Shown: positions 7,612 through 16,799, counted from the first letter of the stretch. The stretch: 29,140 nt of DNA from Flavobacteriaceae bacterium (GCA_947443815.1 CANEXR010000003.1:1-29140); one strand, 5' to 3'. A program made the numbers and translations. Notes: generated by a model from the letters alone, not told the origin.

Positions 7612-8649
7612 ATGAAATACACTACTTTACCCAACACCGATATAAAAGTCAGCAAAATTTGTCTTGGAACCATGACTTTTGGGCAACAAAATTCAGAAGC
7701 CGAAGGACACGCTCAAATGGATTATGCCTTAGAAAAAGGAGTTAATTTTTTTGATACTGCCGAAATGTATTCCGTACCCGCACGTCAAGAAACGTATGGA
7801 AGTACCGAACGAATTCTAGGAAGTTGGTTCAAAAAAACAGGCAAAAGGGAAGCAATCGTTTTGGCATCCAAAATAGCAGGACCCAATCCCAATTTTACTT
7901 ACATGCGAGAAAAAAATGATTTTTCGCCAGCCAGTATAAAATTCGCATTAGACCAAAGTTTGCAACGCCTACAAACAGATTATATCGATCTGTACCAATT
8001 GCATTGGCCAGAACGTAAAACTAATTTTTTTGGACAACGCGATTTCAAAATCCAAGACGATGCTTGGGAAGACAATATTCATAGTGTTCTAGAAACATTA
8101 GAAGGCTTTGTCAAAGAAGGGAAAATCAATCACATCGGCCTTTCGAACGAAACACCATGGGGAATCATGCGTTTTCTGGAAGAAAGCAAATACCATAATT
8201 TACCTAAAATCAAAACCATTCAAAATCCGTATTCGTTATTAAATCGTCTTTTTGAAACAGGTTCCTCCGAAATCTGTATGCGAGAAAACGTAGGTTTGCT
8301 AGCTTATTCACCAATGGCTTTTGGGGTTTTATCAGGTAAATTTTTAACAGGAGAAAAACATCCCAACGCTAGAATTAATTTGTTTCCACAATTTTCAAGA
8401 TACAACAGCGCCCAAAGTACCGAAGCGACTAGGCTTTATCAAGAAATAGCCAATAAAAACGGACTGAGTTTAACTGCATTATCATTGGCTTTTATAGAAC
8501 AACAAGCGTTTGTGACCAGCACAATAATTGGTGCCACAACAATGGAACAATTAAAGGAAAATATTGACACTATTGAGGTCTCTCTTTCTGATGAAATTTT
8601 AAAAGCAATTGATGCCGTTCATGCAATAATTCCAGATCCAGCTCCTTAA
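7612..8649 (+). CDS. tas: Tas-like NADP(H)-dependent aldo/keto reductase
   Basis: This 345-residue cytoplasmic oxidoreductase resembles E. coli Tas over its whole length (Tas has 346). It shows the Tas landmarks LGTMTFG-QNSEAE near residue 18, LQTDYIDLYQ-HWPER near 120-135, SNETPWGIMRFL and IQNPYSLLNR. The aldo/keto reductase catalytic tetrad is intact: Asp48, Tyr53 (AEMYSVP), Lys87 (ASKIAGP) and His131. The reaction is NADPH-linked reduction of aldehydes or ketones; the physiological substrate of Tas proteins is not settled. The start is fixed by MKYTTLPNTDIKVSKICLG, which aligns with the beginning of Tas. It has its own -7 element, and a long-stem terminator separates it from the convergent glycosyltransferase gene. 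Confidence 0.93.
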   Translation: MKYTTLPNTDIKVSKICLGTMTFGQQNSEAEGHAQMDYALEKGVNFFDTAEMYSVPARQETYGSTERILGSWFKKTGKREAIVLASKIAGPNPNFTYMREKNDFSPASIKFALDQSLQRLQTDYIDLYQLHWPERKTNFFGQRDFKIQDDAWEDNIHSVLETLEGFVKEGKINHIGLSNETPWGIMRFLEESKYHNLPKIKTIQNPYSLLNRLFETGSSEICMRENVGLLAYSPMAFGVLSGKFLTGEKHPNARINLFPQFSRYNSAQSTEATRLYQEIANKNGLSLTALSLAFIEQQAFVTSTIIGATTMEQLKENIDTIEVSLSDEILKAIDAVHAIIPDPAP

Positions 8650-8670
8650 GACAACATTTGTTATAAAAAT

Positions 8671-8741
8671 AAATCCTATAAAAAGCCAGAGAAAAGAGGG
8701 ATACAATCCATTCTTATATCACTTTTTATAGGATTTTTTTT
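8671..8741 (+). terminator. Long-loop terminator, probably bidirectional
   Basis: AAATCCTATAAAAAG (8671-8685) pairs perfectly over 15 bp with 8722-8736, leaving a 36-base loop, and runs into T residues to 8741. The opposite strand exits into a T-rich stretch too. It lies between the convergent tas and glycosyltransferase genes. Confidence 0.8.
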
Positions 8742-8758
8742 GAGATTATAAACCAGAA

Positions 8759-10750
8759 TTAATCCTCTTCGGGAGTTTTTAGAAATTCAAAATCAAAATC
8801 CTCAACAGCCGTAGAATCTTTTGCAATAGCGGTAGAATCTTGTGATTTTACAATATTCAAAAACGAACGGGCATTACCAGAAACATAAACACCATGTTGA
8901 CCAAGCGTATCTTCGGAAGTCAAAATACCGCGACGCAACATTAAATTACTAAGGTATCTTTGGTTTTTGGTAGCAAATCCTTTTAAGTTACCTTGTCCAT
9001 CAAATTGGTACATGAATTTCTTTGGACTCGGAATAATAGTAGCTAAAAACAAGCATTCGTTTAATGTTAAATCCGAAGGTCTTTTCTGGAAATAAAAACG
9101 ACTCGCTTCCCCAATTCCGTATACATTTGGCCCCCATTCAATGAGATTAAAATAGACTTCAAGCATGCGTTCTTTACTGGCAATACGGTTGTTTTCTAAA
9201 ATATAAACCAGCAAAATTTCTTCCATTTTTCGAGAAATTGTTTTTTCACGAGTAAGAAAAACATTTTTTATCAACTGCATACTAATCGTACTGCCACCAC
9301 GAGAGAATTTTTTGGTTTTAATGTTTTTGATAATGGATTGCTTGAAAGCTTCTGTAATAAATCCATGATGCCTAAAAAAAGAGGGGTCTTCAGTAGTCAA
9401 CACACATTTTTTTAAATAAGGCGAAATTTGGTCAAGAGGCGTATAATCTGGATTTGATGGACCAATGAGAATGGGCCGTTGCAACACATTTTTAATGATA
9501 GCACGATACACAAATTCTCCATTAAGTTTGTTGAGATTTGCAGCTCCAAATTTAGTGATTCGAAGATTTTGTTTGTTTAGTTTACTGTCAAAAATAATGG
9601 TATTGGGTTTGTTTTTATTGAACATAAAATCCAATTTGTAATCAAAAGTACCACTAGCTTGCATGCCTTGAAAATTAGTAAATAAACCATCAGGAAGCGA
9701 AGTGATAAAATCCTGCGCTTGCATGTTTGGAATGTCAATTTTCAGTTTGTAAATAGTGTCTTCTTCTGTTTCGTAGGCTAAATAAGGATGGAATTTTATT
9801 TTGTTAAACTCCACCGTCGAAGTACTGTCTATCGAAATAAAATCTGACCCTAACAAAAAACGATAATCAAAGCGGGCGTTCTTAATAACTACATCTTTAC
9901 TAGCAATTTTGGGATGGTTTACTTTTAAATTGGCAATGGCGGCAAACCCATCAATATGCAGTTCGTCACCATCTCTATCAATGTCTTCAATATTCAACCG
10001 AATCGAATCAAAACTGGAAATTAAGTTAAAACGTTCGTCAAAATAAGGTACTTTAATGGCGCCTGTATCCATATTAAAAAAACGAATATCGGCAGTTTTA
10101 TTTCTCGGATCTGCTATTCCTTTTATCTTCCATCGTTGTGCAAAAGTATTGGTTTTAACATAGATGGATGTTTCGAGTTCTTTGTCATCTAAGGCTAATT
10201 TCCGAATGTCAATGCTTGCTTTTTTTCCGTTGTCATCGATTTTGAAGAGTAGGTTTTCAATGCTCATATCGGTTGGGACCAAATTCAGTAATTTAGAAAT
10301 AATTCGATACGCAAATTCCGCATAATCTCTTTTCTCATTCGTTGTTTTTACCGCATTGTCTTTTTTGAGAAAAGCGGCAAAATTTTTAACATTGCCTTTC
10401 TTTGTAAGTTGGACATATCCATTTTTAATTTCTAAAGTACCCAATTGTACATCACCAATTAACAAATGCCAGAAACTAATGCTGGTTTTCATTTTTTGAA
10501 TTTTGAAAAGAGTATCCGCATTTTTTGGAGCCAAAATCACTTCCGTTAAATTCACTGCCGAAAAGCCGTCAAACGTAGCTTTTTTTACAGAAAAAGAGCT
10601 GTTATAATCGCGTTCCATGGTATTGGAAACTTTGACAAGCGTTTGTTTCAATAATTCATCACGAAAAAAATAAAATCCAACAACCAGGCACACAATTACT
10701 AAGCTGATTATTTTTAGGGCTAGCACTATTTTTTGTTTTCCGGTTCTCAT
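8759..10750 (-). CDS. AsmA-like domain fused to GT51 peptidoglycan glycosyltransferase
   Basis: This 663-residue inner-membrane protein has one N-terminal anchor (residues 7-29). Residues about 30-420 are beta-rich and resemble AsmA-like proteins (FDGFSAVNLTEVILAP, GDVQLGTLEIKNGYVQL). Residues about 435-580 are a GT51 domain, the lipid-II-polymerising glycosyltransferase of bifunctional penicillin-binding proteins. Its motifs are complete: TTEDPSFFRHHG with catalytic Glu454, RGGSTISMQLIKN (484-496), RKMEEILLVYILE (507-519) and EVYFNLIEWG-N-YGIGEAS. No transpeptidase domain follows; the C-terminus is a short Asp/Ser/Thr-rich tail. It would therefore make glycan strands but not cross-links. The AsmA-like part may position the enzyme or bind lipid, which is inference. 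The gene stands alone on the minus strand and converges with tas. Confidence 0.85.
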   Translation of the reverse strand: MRTGKQKIVLALKIISLVIVCLVVGFYFFRDELLKQTLVKVSNTMERDYNSSFSVKKATFDGFSAVNLTEVILAPKNADTLFKIQKMKTSISFWHLLIGDVQLGTLEIKNGYVQLTKKGNVKNFAAFLKKDNAVKTTNEKRDYAEFAYRIISKLLNLVPTDMSIENLLFKIDDNGKKASIDIRKLALDDKELETSIYVKTNTFAQRWKIKGIADPRNKTADIRFFNMDTGAIKVPYFDERFNLISSFDSIRLNIEDIDRDGDELHIDGFAAIANLKVNHPKIASKDVVIKNARFDYRFLLGSDFISIDSTSTVEFNKIKFHPYLAYETEEDTIYKLKIDIPNMQAQDFITSLPDGLFTNFQGMQASGTFDYKLDFMFNKNKPNTIIFDSKLNKQNLRITKFGAANLNKLNGEFVYRAIIKNVLQRPILIGPSNPDYTPLDQISPYLKKCVLTTEDPSFFRHHGFITEAFKQSIIKNIKTKKFSRGGSTISMQLIKNVFLTREKTISRKMEEILLVYILENNRIASKERMLEVYFNLIEWGPNVYGIGEASRFYFQKRPSDLTLNECLFLATIIPSPKKFMYQFDGQGNLKGFATKNQRYLSNLMLRRGILTSEDTLGQHGVYVSGNARSFLNIVKSQDSTAIAKDSTAVEDFDFEFLKTPEED

Positions 10751-10930
10751 GAATTAGTTGCGTTTTTATAAATACAGTTTTAAAATAGAGTCACTTAAAA
10801 AATAGTGCAAATTCTCATTTTAAGTCCGTAAAGAAAGGAAAAAAAAGGCTACCAAGAATAAATTTTGACAAATTTTTAAGCATTTGCAATTTATAAAAAG
10901 CAAGTGTTCGCTTGGGTTTAGAGACTAAAT

Positions 10931-11500
10931 TTAAAAGGTATAAACCTGTTCTGGAGTTACACAATAATTTAATTTCACATCATTTTCAAAAATACCAGCA
11001 ATGAATGCTTCTGGTTCAAAGAAGGAAAGTCCAATTTTGATTGTTTCTGGTTGGCATTCGGATAAAAATTTATCATAAAATCCTTTTCCATATCCCACCC
11101 GATTTCCATAATGGTCAAAAGCCAAAAGGGGAACAAAAACCACTTCGATTTTGGAGGTCGGAACTTCTAATCCATTAACTGGTTCGGGAATATTGTATTC
11201 GTTTTTTTTGATTTTGGTAGTGTCTGTCAACAGAAAATGAGTCATATTTCGGGTTTCAAAATCACTTTTTGAAAGGATGATTTCTTTATCTTTTCCGGAA
11301 AGCAAGTGCAATAAAAATTCGGTATTGACCTCATTTTGTTCGGTGATAGGAAGAAAAACATGAAAATAGGTCTTGTCCCAAACAGGAAGTGTTAATACCT
11401 TATTGGCAATAGCCAAACTTATTTCTTCCAATTCCTTTTCGGAAATTTGTTTTCGTAAGGCTTTGTATTTGCTGCGAAGTGTTTTTTTAGTGTTTGGCAT
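10931..11500 (-). CDS. 5-formyltetrahydrofolate cyclo-ligase
   Basis: This 189-residue cytoplasmic enzyme converts 5-formyl-THF to 5,10-methenyl-THF with ATP, returning a storage or inhibitory folate to the one-carbon pool. The family signature VGYGKGFYDKFL (135-146) is present, preceded by VPLLAFDHYGNR, and the N-terminus has the basic KKTLRSKYKALRKQ typical of the ATP site. The length matches family members (about 180-200). The ATG at 11500 (MPNTKKTLRS) is chosen; a TTG two codons earlier would extend it slightly. The start overlaps the last 14 bases of the upstream deacylase gene in a different frame, which suggests an operon with coupled translation. The gene is known as fau, ygfA or fthC in other bacteria. 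Confidence 0.93.
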   Translation of the reverse strand: MPNTKKTLRSKYKALRKQISEKELEEISLAIANKVLTLPVWDKTYFHVFLPITEQNEVNTEFLLHLLSGKDKEIILSKSDFETRNMTHFLLTDTTKIKKNEYNIPEPVNGLEVPTSKIEVVFVPLLAFDHYGNRVGYGKGFYDKFLSECQPETIKIGLSFFEPEAFIAGIFENDVKLNYCVTPEQVYTF

Positions 11501-12476
11501 CTTCAACTAATGTATTTGAAATGTGATAAATAGCATCGCCTTCATAAACAATAGGCGAATGGTTAGCATTGATTACATAGCCATCATTTGGTGCTTTTAC
11601 AATCCGTTCAAATTTTCCAAAAGGATCGGTAATACTTGCTAGAATGGCCCCTTTTTTTACAAAAGTTCCTATCGTGTTTCGATCGTGTAGCATTCCTGAA
11701 CATTTGGCGCGAATCCAACTGGACTTTTCTATATAAATAGACGGTGATTGTGGCAGTACAGTGTGGTGTTTTGGGTCTAACATATCCAAATGTTTTAGGA
11801 TGCGTTTTATTCCATTTACGCCTTCATCGGCAACTTCGCTATTGATATCTAGTGATTTTCCACCTTCAAAAAGAAGCATTTTTACGTTTAGTTTAGCACT
11901 GGAATTTCTAAAAGAACCTGCAATATTTTTGGAGTATAAGGTAAAGGGTGCATTAAAGATATCAGCTAAGGTTTTGAGTTCACTATCATTTTCGGCCAAG
12001 CGAATTTGGGGTGCATTAAAACGGCTGGCACCTCCCGCATGAAAATCAACCGCATAGTCAACAACAGGCATAACTTCATTGAGAATATGAAAGGCAAATC
12101 GGCTGGCCAAAGACCCTTTTTTACTGCCCGGAAACGACCGATTTAAATCCCGACCGTCTGGAAACTCTCTTGATTTATTGACAAATCCATAGATGTTAAT
12201 GATGGGAATACATATAATTGTACCTCTTTTGGGTTTGTTTATTTTTTTGCTAATGAGTTGTCGCACGATTTCGATACCATTAATTTCATCGCCATGAATC
12301 CCTGCTGAAAAAAGCACAACCGGCCCTTCAATTTTAGAACGGCGCACAATAATTGGAATGTTTAATTTGGTTGTGGTATGCAATCGCGCAATTTCGACAT
12401 TGACGGTTTTATTTTCTCCTGGCAAAATGCTTTCGCCAAAAATCACTAAGGGTTTTGAACTTCTCATAGGTAGCAT
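11487..12476 (-). CDS. Succinylglutamate desuccinylase/aspartoacylase family zinc deacylase
   Basis: This 329-residue protein belongs to the M14-like AstE/AspA family, which hydrolyses N-acyl amino acids. Metal and catalytic motifs are visible: SAGIHGDEING with His61 and Glu64, DGRDLNRSFPG (107-117) for substrate carboxylate binding, VDFHAGG with the third zinc ligand His146, and LLFEGG with the general-base Glu204. A C-terminal beta region (about 245-320), with GTFVKKGAILASITDPFG, resembles the lid or biotinyl-like domain found in bacterial members. The substrate is not known; some relatives stand beside RimK-type ligases, but none is present here. Two in-frame ATGs (12476 and 12467) are possible; the second leaves room for a weak TATATTTA at 12485-12492. 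The gene overlaps the cyclo-ligase gene by 14 bases. Confidence 0.9.
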   Translation of the reverse strand: MLPMRSSKPLVIFGESILPGENKTVNVEIARLHTTTKLNIPIIVRRSKIEGPVVLFSAGIHGDEINGIEIVRQLISKKINKPKRGTIICIPIINIYGFVNKSREFPDGRDLNRSFPGSKKGSLASRFAFHILNEVMPVVDYAVDFHAGGASRFNAPQIRLAENDSELKTLADIFNAPFTLYSKNIAGSFRNSSAKLNVKMLLFEGGKSLDINSEVADEGVNGIKRILKHLDMLDPKHHTVLPQSPSIYIEKSSWIRAKCSGMLHDRNTIGTFVKKGAILASITDPFGKFERIVKAPNDGYVINANHSPIVYEGDAIYHISNTLVEDAKH

Positions 12477-12553
12477 AAAAAAGCTAAATATAGAAATAAT
12501 TCTTTGGGATTAAAAGTATGGGCTTCTTTTTCGATTTAGAAAAATGTTATTTG

Positions 12554-12561
12554 TAAATTTG
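12554..12561 (+). promoter_or_regulatory. -7 promoter element for uvrC
   Basis: TAAATTTG is a perfect TAnnTTTG element 23 bases before the ATG at 12585. No obvious -33 TTG accompanies it. Confidence 0.6.
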
Positions 12562-12584
12562 AAACGCACAATACGTATTTTAAA

Positions 12585-14378
12585 ATGACCAACCCAACTT
12601 TAGCACTACAAATCCAAACCTTACCCGATAATCCTGGCGTATACCAATATTATGATAAAGAAGGAAAGATTTTGTATGTGGGCAAAGCCAAAAATTTAAA
12701 AAAAAGAGTCTCTTCCTATTTCAATAAAATACACGATACTGCCAAAACTAATGTGTTGGTCAAAAAAATCGTGACTATCAAACACATCGTCGTTCCAACC
12801 GAAACAGATGCCCTTTTATTAGAAAATAATTTAATAAAAACCCTCCAGCCCCGCTATAATGTCCTCTTGCGAGATGATAAAAGTTATCCGTGGTTGTGCA
12901 TCAAAAAAGAACCTTTTTCCCGCATTTTTGCTACCCGAAGAATGGTCAAAGATGGCTCGGAATATTTTGGTCCTTATACCAGTTTCAAAACGGTAAACAC
13001 GATTTTGGAACTCATAAAAGAATTGTATCCGTTGCGGACTTGCAATTATGATTTAAGCCAAAGCAACATTGAAAGCGGTAAATTCAAAGTCTGCTTAGAA
13101 TACCATATCGGCAATTGCAAAGGTCCTTGTGAAGGCTATGAAACCATAGAAAATTACCAAAAACAAGTCGATGCCATTCGGGAAATTCTCAAAGGAAATT
13201 TCAAGGAAAGCATGAAAGATTTCAAAAAACTAATGACTGATTTGGCACAAAACCTGCATTTTGAAGAAGCCCAAAAAATCAAAGAAAAAATAGAAGTTCT
13301 CGAAAATTACCAATCGCGTTCCACCATTGTTAATCCTAAAATCACCAATATCGATGTGTTCTCAATCGTTTCGGACGAAGCAGCTGCGTATGTGAATTTT
13401 CTTCAAATTTCGCATGGTTCCATCATTCGCTCCCATACTATGGAAATCAAAAAGAAACTCGATGAAACCGACGAAGAACTATTAGAACTCGCCATCATAG
13501 AACTCCGAGAGCGCTTTCGATTGCTCTCCAAAGAAGTTATTGTTCCATTTCCTGTCGATTTAGGCGAAACCATCAAAATCACCGTGCCGCAGTTGGGAGA
13601 CAAAAAGCAAATTCTGGATTTGTCCCTTCGCAACGCAAAGTTTTACCGAATCGAACAGTTAAAACAACTCCAAATTGTAGATCCAGACCGGCACACCAAT
13701 AGGATTATGGCACAAATGCAAAAAGACCTGCGATTGCCAGTAGAGCCGCGCCATATCGAATGTTTTGACAATTCCAATATTCAAGGAACCAATCCCGTTT
13801 CGGCCTGTGTAGTTTTCAAAGATGGAAAAGCAAGCAAAAAAGACTACCGCCATTTTAACATCAAAACTGTCGAAGGGCCAGATGATTTTGCCTCCATGAC
13901 CGAGGTGGTGTACAGACGCTACAAAAGACTCTTGGACGAGAACGAACCCCTGCCGCAATTAATCATTATTGACGGTGGAAAAGGACAATTATCAGCAGCG
14001 CTAAAAAGTATAGACGAATTGGGATTACGCGGCAAAATTGCTATTATCGGTATTGCCAAAAGGCTGGAAGAATTATTTTACCCCGGCGATTCGGTTCCAT
14101 TATATTTGGACAAAAAATCCGAAACCCTAAAAGTAATTCAACAATTGCGTAACGAAGCACACCGCTTTGGAATCACACATCACCGCGACAAAAGAAGCAA
14201 AGCCGCCCTAAATTCTTCCGTAGAATCAATTCCAGGAATCGGCGAAAAAACCATGTTAGCATTAATACAACATTTTAAAAGTGTTAAAAGATTGAAATTA
14301 GCATCAGAAAAAGAAATTTCTGACGTTGTTGGAGTATCAAAAGCCAAAAAAATTGTCGAATTTTACAACAACAATTAG
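12585..14378 (+). CDS. uvrC: UvrABC excinuclease subunit C
   Basis: This 597-residue nuclease makes both incisions in nucleotide-excision repair after UvrA and UvrB load at a lesion. The N-terminal GIY-YIG domain has NPGVYQYY (Tyr20), ILYVGKAKNLKKR with Arg41, and LLLENNLIK with Glu80, for the 3' incision. Near residue 165 is a Cys-rich segment CLEYHIGNCKGPCEGY. A UVR motif lies at about 205-235 (HFEEAQKIKEKIEVLENY). The C-terminal RNase-H-like endonuclease has IECFDNSNIQGT and IIDGGKGQLSAA with their metal-binding aspartates, and EAHRFGITHHR. Tandem helix-hairpin-helix units (IPGIGEKT, VVGVSKAKKI) end the protein. The length is normal (E. coli 610). A repeat of type C follows 12 bases after the stop. 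Confidence 0.97.
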   Translation: MTNPTLALQIQTLPDNPGVYQYYDKEGKILYVGKAKNLKKRVSSYFNKIHDTAKTNVLVKKIVTIKHIVVPTETDALLLENNLIKTLQPRYNVLLRDDKSYPWLCIKKEPFSRIFATRRMVKDGSEYFGPYTSFKTVNTILELIKELYPLRTCNYDLSQSNIESGKFKVCLEYHIGNCKGPCEGYETIENYQKQVDAIREILKGNFKESMKDFKKLMTDLAQNLHFEEAQKIKEKIEVLENYQSRSTIVNPKITNIDVFSIVSDEAAAYVNFLQISHGSIIRSHTMEIKKKLDETDEELLELAIIELRERFRLLSKEVIVPFPVDLGETIKITVPQLGDKKQILDLSLRNAKFYRIEQLKQLQIVDPDRHTNRIMAQMQKDLRLPVEPRHIECFDNSNIQGTNPVSACVVFKDGKASKKDYRHFNIKTVEGPDDFASMTEVVYRRYKRLLDENEPLPQLIIIDGGKGQLSAALKSIDELGLRGKIAIIGIAKRLEELFYPGDSVPLYLDKKSETLKVIQQLRNEAHRFGITHHRDKRSKAALNSSVESIPGIGEKTMLALIQHFKSVKRLKLASEKEISDVVGVSKAKKIVEFYNNN

Positions 14379-14390
14379 CAAATTTTTTAT

Positions 14391-14537
14391 GAGCCTATTC
14401 CAGCTGTACGTTTCAAGCTCTCCGCAAAAAAGCTTTTTTTCTAATAAAAAAAAAGGAGCTTCTTGGGTCGCTCTTTTTTTTCAAGAAAAAATAGCTTTTT
14501 TGCTATCGAGGCTTTCCACTGCCATCTGGGGCTTGCG
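14391..14537 (+). repeat. Structured intergenic repeat, divergent copy C
   Basis: This 147-base element has arms that align base for base with copies A and B but differ in sequence: CTGTACGTTTCAAGC (14404-14418) stands where copy B has CTATCCGCTACAATC. Possible pairings are GAGCC (14391-14395) with GGCTT (14530-14534), CCAG (14400-14403) with CTGG (14526-14529), and AAGC (14415-14418) with GCTT (14511-14514) beside a bulged G14510. The inner part is longer than in A or B and holds its own hairpins, such as ATAGC/GCTAT at about 14491-14506. It lies between uvrC and the patatin gene, in the direction of transcription, and ends 13 bases before the patatin start codon. Confidence 0.72.
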
Positions 14538-14550
14538 TAATGTAGTATCC

Positions 14551-16761
14551 ATGCCCTTTTTTTCTTTTTACTTCTTCCTTTTTTCGTTCTTTATTAGTAT
14601 CCCAAAAACCTTTTCACAAGAACCCAAAAGGCCCAAAATAGGACTCGTTCTCAGTGGAGGTGGAGCAAAAGGATTTGCACATATTGGCGTCTTAAAAGTA
14701 ATTGAAGAAGCAGGAATCAAAATAGATTATATAGGAGGAACAAGTATGGGCGCCGTTATCGGAGGTTTATATGCCACAGGATACAATGCAGCACAGATAG
14801 ATTCTATTTTTCAATCCACTAATTTTGATGAACTTATTAATGATTTTATTCCAAGATCCTCAAAGAACTTTTACGAAAAACGAAACGACGAACTATACGC
14901 CTTAGTTTTGCCTTTCAATAATTTTAAAATAGGAATTCCCGAAGCCCTTTCTAAAGGAATGTATAACTTTAATTTATTGAGTAGAATAACCAGAAACGTG
15001 CGACATGTTCGGGATTTCAATCAATTACCAACCCCTTTTTTATGTATTGGTACCAATATCGAAACTGGCAAACAGGTTTTGTTAAACAAAGGTAATTTAG
15101 CCCAAGCTATGTTGGCTAGTGCCGCATTTCCCTCCCTTTTTTCCCCAATAGAAATCGATGGTGAATTGCTCGTAGATGGCGGTGTTGCTAATAATTATCC
15201 CATCGAAGAAGTTCGAAAACTAGGTGCAGATATCATTATTGGTGTTGATGTTCAAGACGATTTGTTGGACAGAAGCGAACTTAAAAATGCTACCAAAATA
15301 TTAGTGCAAATCACCAATCTGCAATCCATCGGCAAAATGAAGGAAAAAATAGTGGATACGGACATCTACATTAATCCAGATATAAAAAACTATGGTGTTA
15401 TCTCTTTCGATAAAGGCAAAGAAATTATAAGAAAAGGAGAAGAAGCCGCCTTTGCGGTATATGAAAAAATAAAAGCCCTTTCGAGTGAGCAAAATTATTA
15501 TGAAAAACCAAAATTAATATTGCAAACGGATACCTTACAAATTCAAAAAATAAACAACAATGAATTGAATAATTTTACCAAAGATTATGTCTTGGGAAAA
15601 TTGAGATTCAAGCCCAATACAAAAATCAGTTATAATGATTTGAAAACAGGGATTAATAATATCAATGCCACCCAGAATTTTAGCGCTATAAATTATTCTT
15701 TTGAACCCGAAACTAAAGGCGACGACTTGAATTTGAAACTAGTGGAAAACCCAACAAAAACCTATTTGAAATTTGGATTGCATTACGATGGACTTTACAA
15801 AAGTGCCATTTTGATTAATTTAACCAATAAAAAAACTTTTTTCAAAAACGATATCGCATCCTTAGACATTGTTTTAGGGGATAATTTCAGGTACAATTTT
15901 GATTATTATGTGGACAGTGGATTTAATTTGAGTTTTGGATTCAAATCGCAATTCAATCAGTTTAACAGAAATGTGGCGAAAGAAATTAGCTCCTTAAATT
16001 TAGGCGCTTTAGGAATAAATTCAATCAATGTAGATTTTTCAGATTTGACCAATCAAGCCTATTTTCAATCGCTATTTGTGCAAAAATTTTTAGTAGGTGG
16101 CGGCGTCGAATTAAAACTACTAAAACTAAGATCAGAATCCTTGGCCAATACAGATCCAATTATTGACAGGAGTAATTATCTCAGTGTTTTTGGATACCTG
16201 AAATACGACTCGTTCGACAATAAATATTTTCCAAAAAAAGGCTGGTTTTTTTCTGGGGATGTTCAATCCTATTTGCTTTCCTCTGATTATACTAACACCT
16301 TCAATCCTTTTACAATAATAAAATCAGAAGTAGGAATAGCAACAAAAATTCTAAAAAAAGTAACTTTAAAAGTCCAAGCAGATGCCGGTTTTGCAGTTGG
16401 ACAAAAGAGCGTTTCGTTTTTTAATTTTGTCTTAGGAGGCTATGGCTATAATACCATTAATAACTTCAAACATTTTTACGGCTATGATTTTCTTAGCGTA
16501 GCTGCGGATAGTTATATAAAAACTTCTGCAACATTGGATTATGAAATTTTCAAGAAAAATCACCTGAATTTCTCCGCTAATTTTGCTAACTTAGAAGACG
16601 GACTTTTTAAATCCGTAGATTGGATTTCACTGCCCAAATACTCCGGTTATGCAGTCGGCTACGGATTAGAAACCATTATTGGACCAATCGAAATCAAACA
16701 TTCATGGTCTCCCGAAAACTCCAAAAGTTATACATGGTTCGGAATAGGATTTTGGTTTTAA
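14551..16761 (+). CDS. Secreted patatin-like phospholipase with POTRA and outer-membrane beta-barrel (PlpD/type Vd-like)
   Basis: This 736-residue protein starts with a signal peptide (MPFFSFYFFLFSFF to about residue 22). A patatin domain spans about 27-310, with the oxyanion loop SGGGAKG (35-41), nucleophile Ser65 in GGTSMG, and the catalytic Asp209 in VDGGVANNYP, so the Ser-Asp dyad is intact. A POTRA-like segment (about 320-390) and a beta-barrel of the BamA/Omp85 type follow, ending in an aromatic WFGIGFWF as expected for BAM recognition. This order is that of PlpD and FplA (type Vd autotransporters), so the lipase should face outside or stay anchored to the outer membrane. The frame is open 225 bases further upstream, but that stretch is repeat copy C and has no signal peptide, so 14551 is chosen. 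Confidence 0.88.
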   Translation: MPFFSFYFFLFSFFISIPKTFSQEPKRPKIGLVLSGGGAKGFAHIGVLKVIEEAGIKIDYIGGTSMGAVIGGLYATGYNAAQIDSIFQSTNFDELINDFIPRSSKNFYEKRNDELYALVLPFNNFKIGIPEALSKGMYNFNLLSRITRNVRHVRDFNQLPTPFLCIGTNIETGKQVLLNKGNLAQAMLASAAFPSLFSPIEIDGELLVDGGVANNYPIEEVRKLGADIIIGVDVQDDLLDRSELKNATKILVQITNLQSIGKMKEKIVDTDIYINPDIKNYGVISFDKGKEIIRKGEEAAFAVYEKIKALSSEQNYYEKPKLILQTDTLQIQKINNNELNNFTKDYVLGKLRFKPNTKISYNDLKTGINNINATQNFSAINYSFEPETKGDDLNLKLVENPTKTYLKFGLHYDGLYKSAILINLTNKKTFFKNDIASLDIVLGDNFRYNFDYYVDSGFNLSFGFKSQFNQFNRNVAKEISSLNLGALGINSINVDFSDLTNQAYFQSLFVQKFLVGGGVELKLLKLRSESLANTDPIIDRSNYLSVFGYLKYDSFDNKYFPKKGWFFSGDVQSYLLSSDYTNTFNPFTIIKSEVGIATKILKKVTLKVQADAGFAVGQKSVSFFNFVLGGYGYNTINNFKHFYGYDFLSVAADSYIKTSATLDYEIFKKNHLNFSANFANLEDGLFKSVDWISLPKYSGYAVGYGLETIIGPIEIKHSWSPENSKSYTWFGIGFWF

Positions 16762-16799
16762 GTGTACTTTATATCAAAAAAATTACGATATTTGTTATA

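Noticed and set aside
10898..10917. Possible minus-strand terminator after the cyclo-ligase gene.
   Set aside because: CAAG/CTTG gives only a 4-bp stem before the T-rich stretch, too weak to call.
14326..14550. N-terminal extension of the patatin frame back into the end of uvrC.
   Set aside because: It would translate the structured repeat copy C, hides the signal peptide in the interior, and overlaps uvrC; the ATG at 14551 opens a normal signal peptide.
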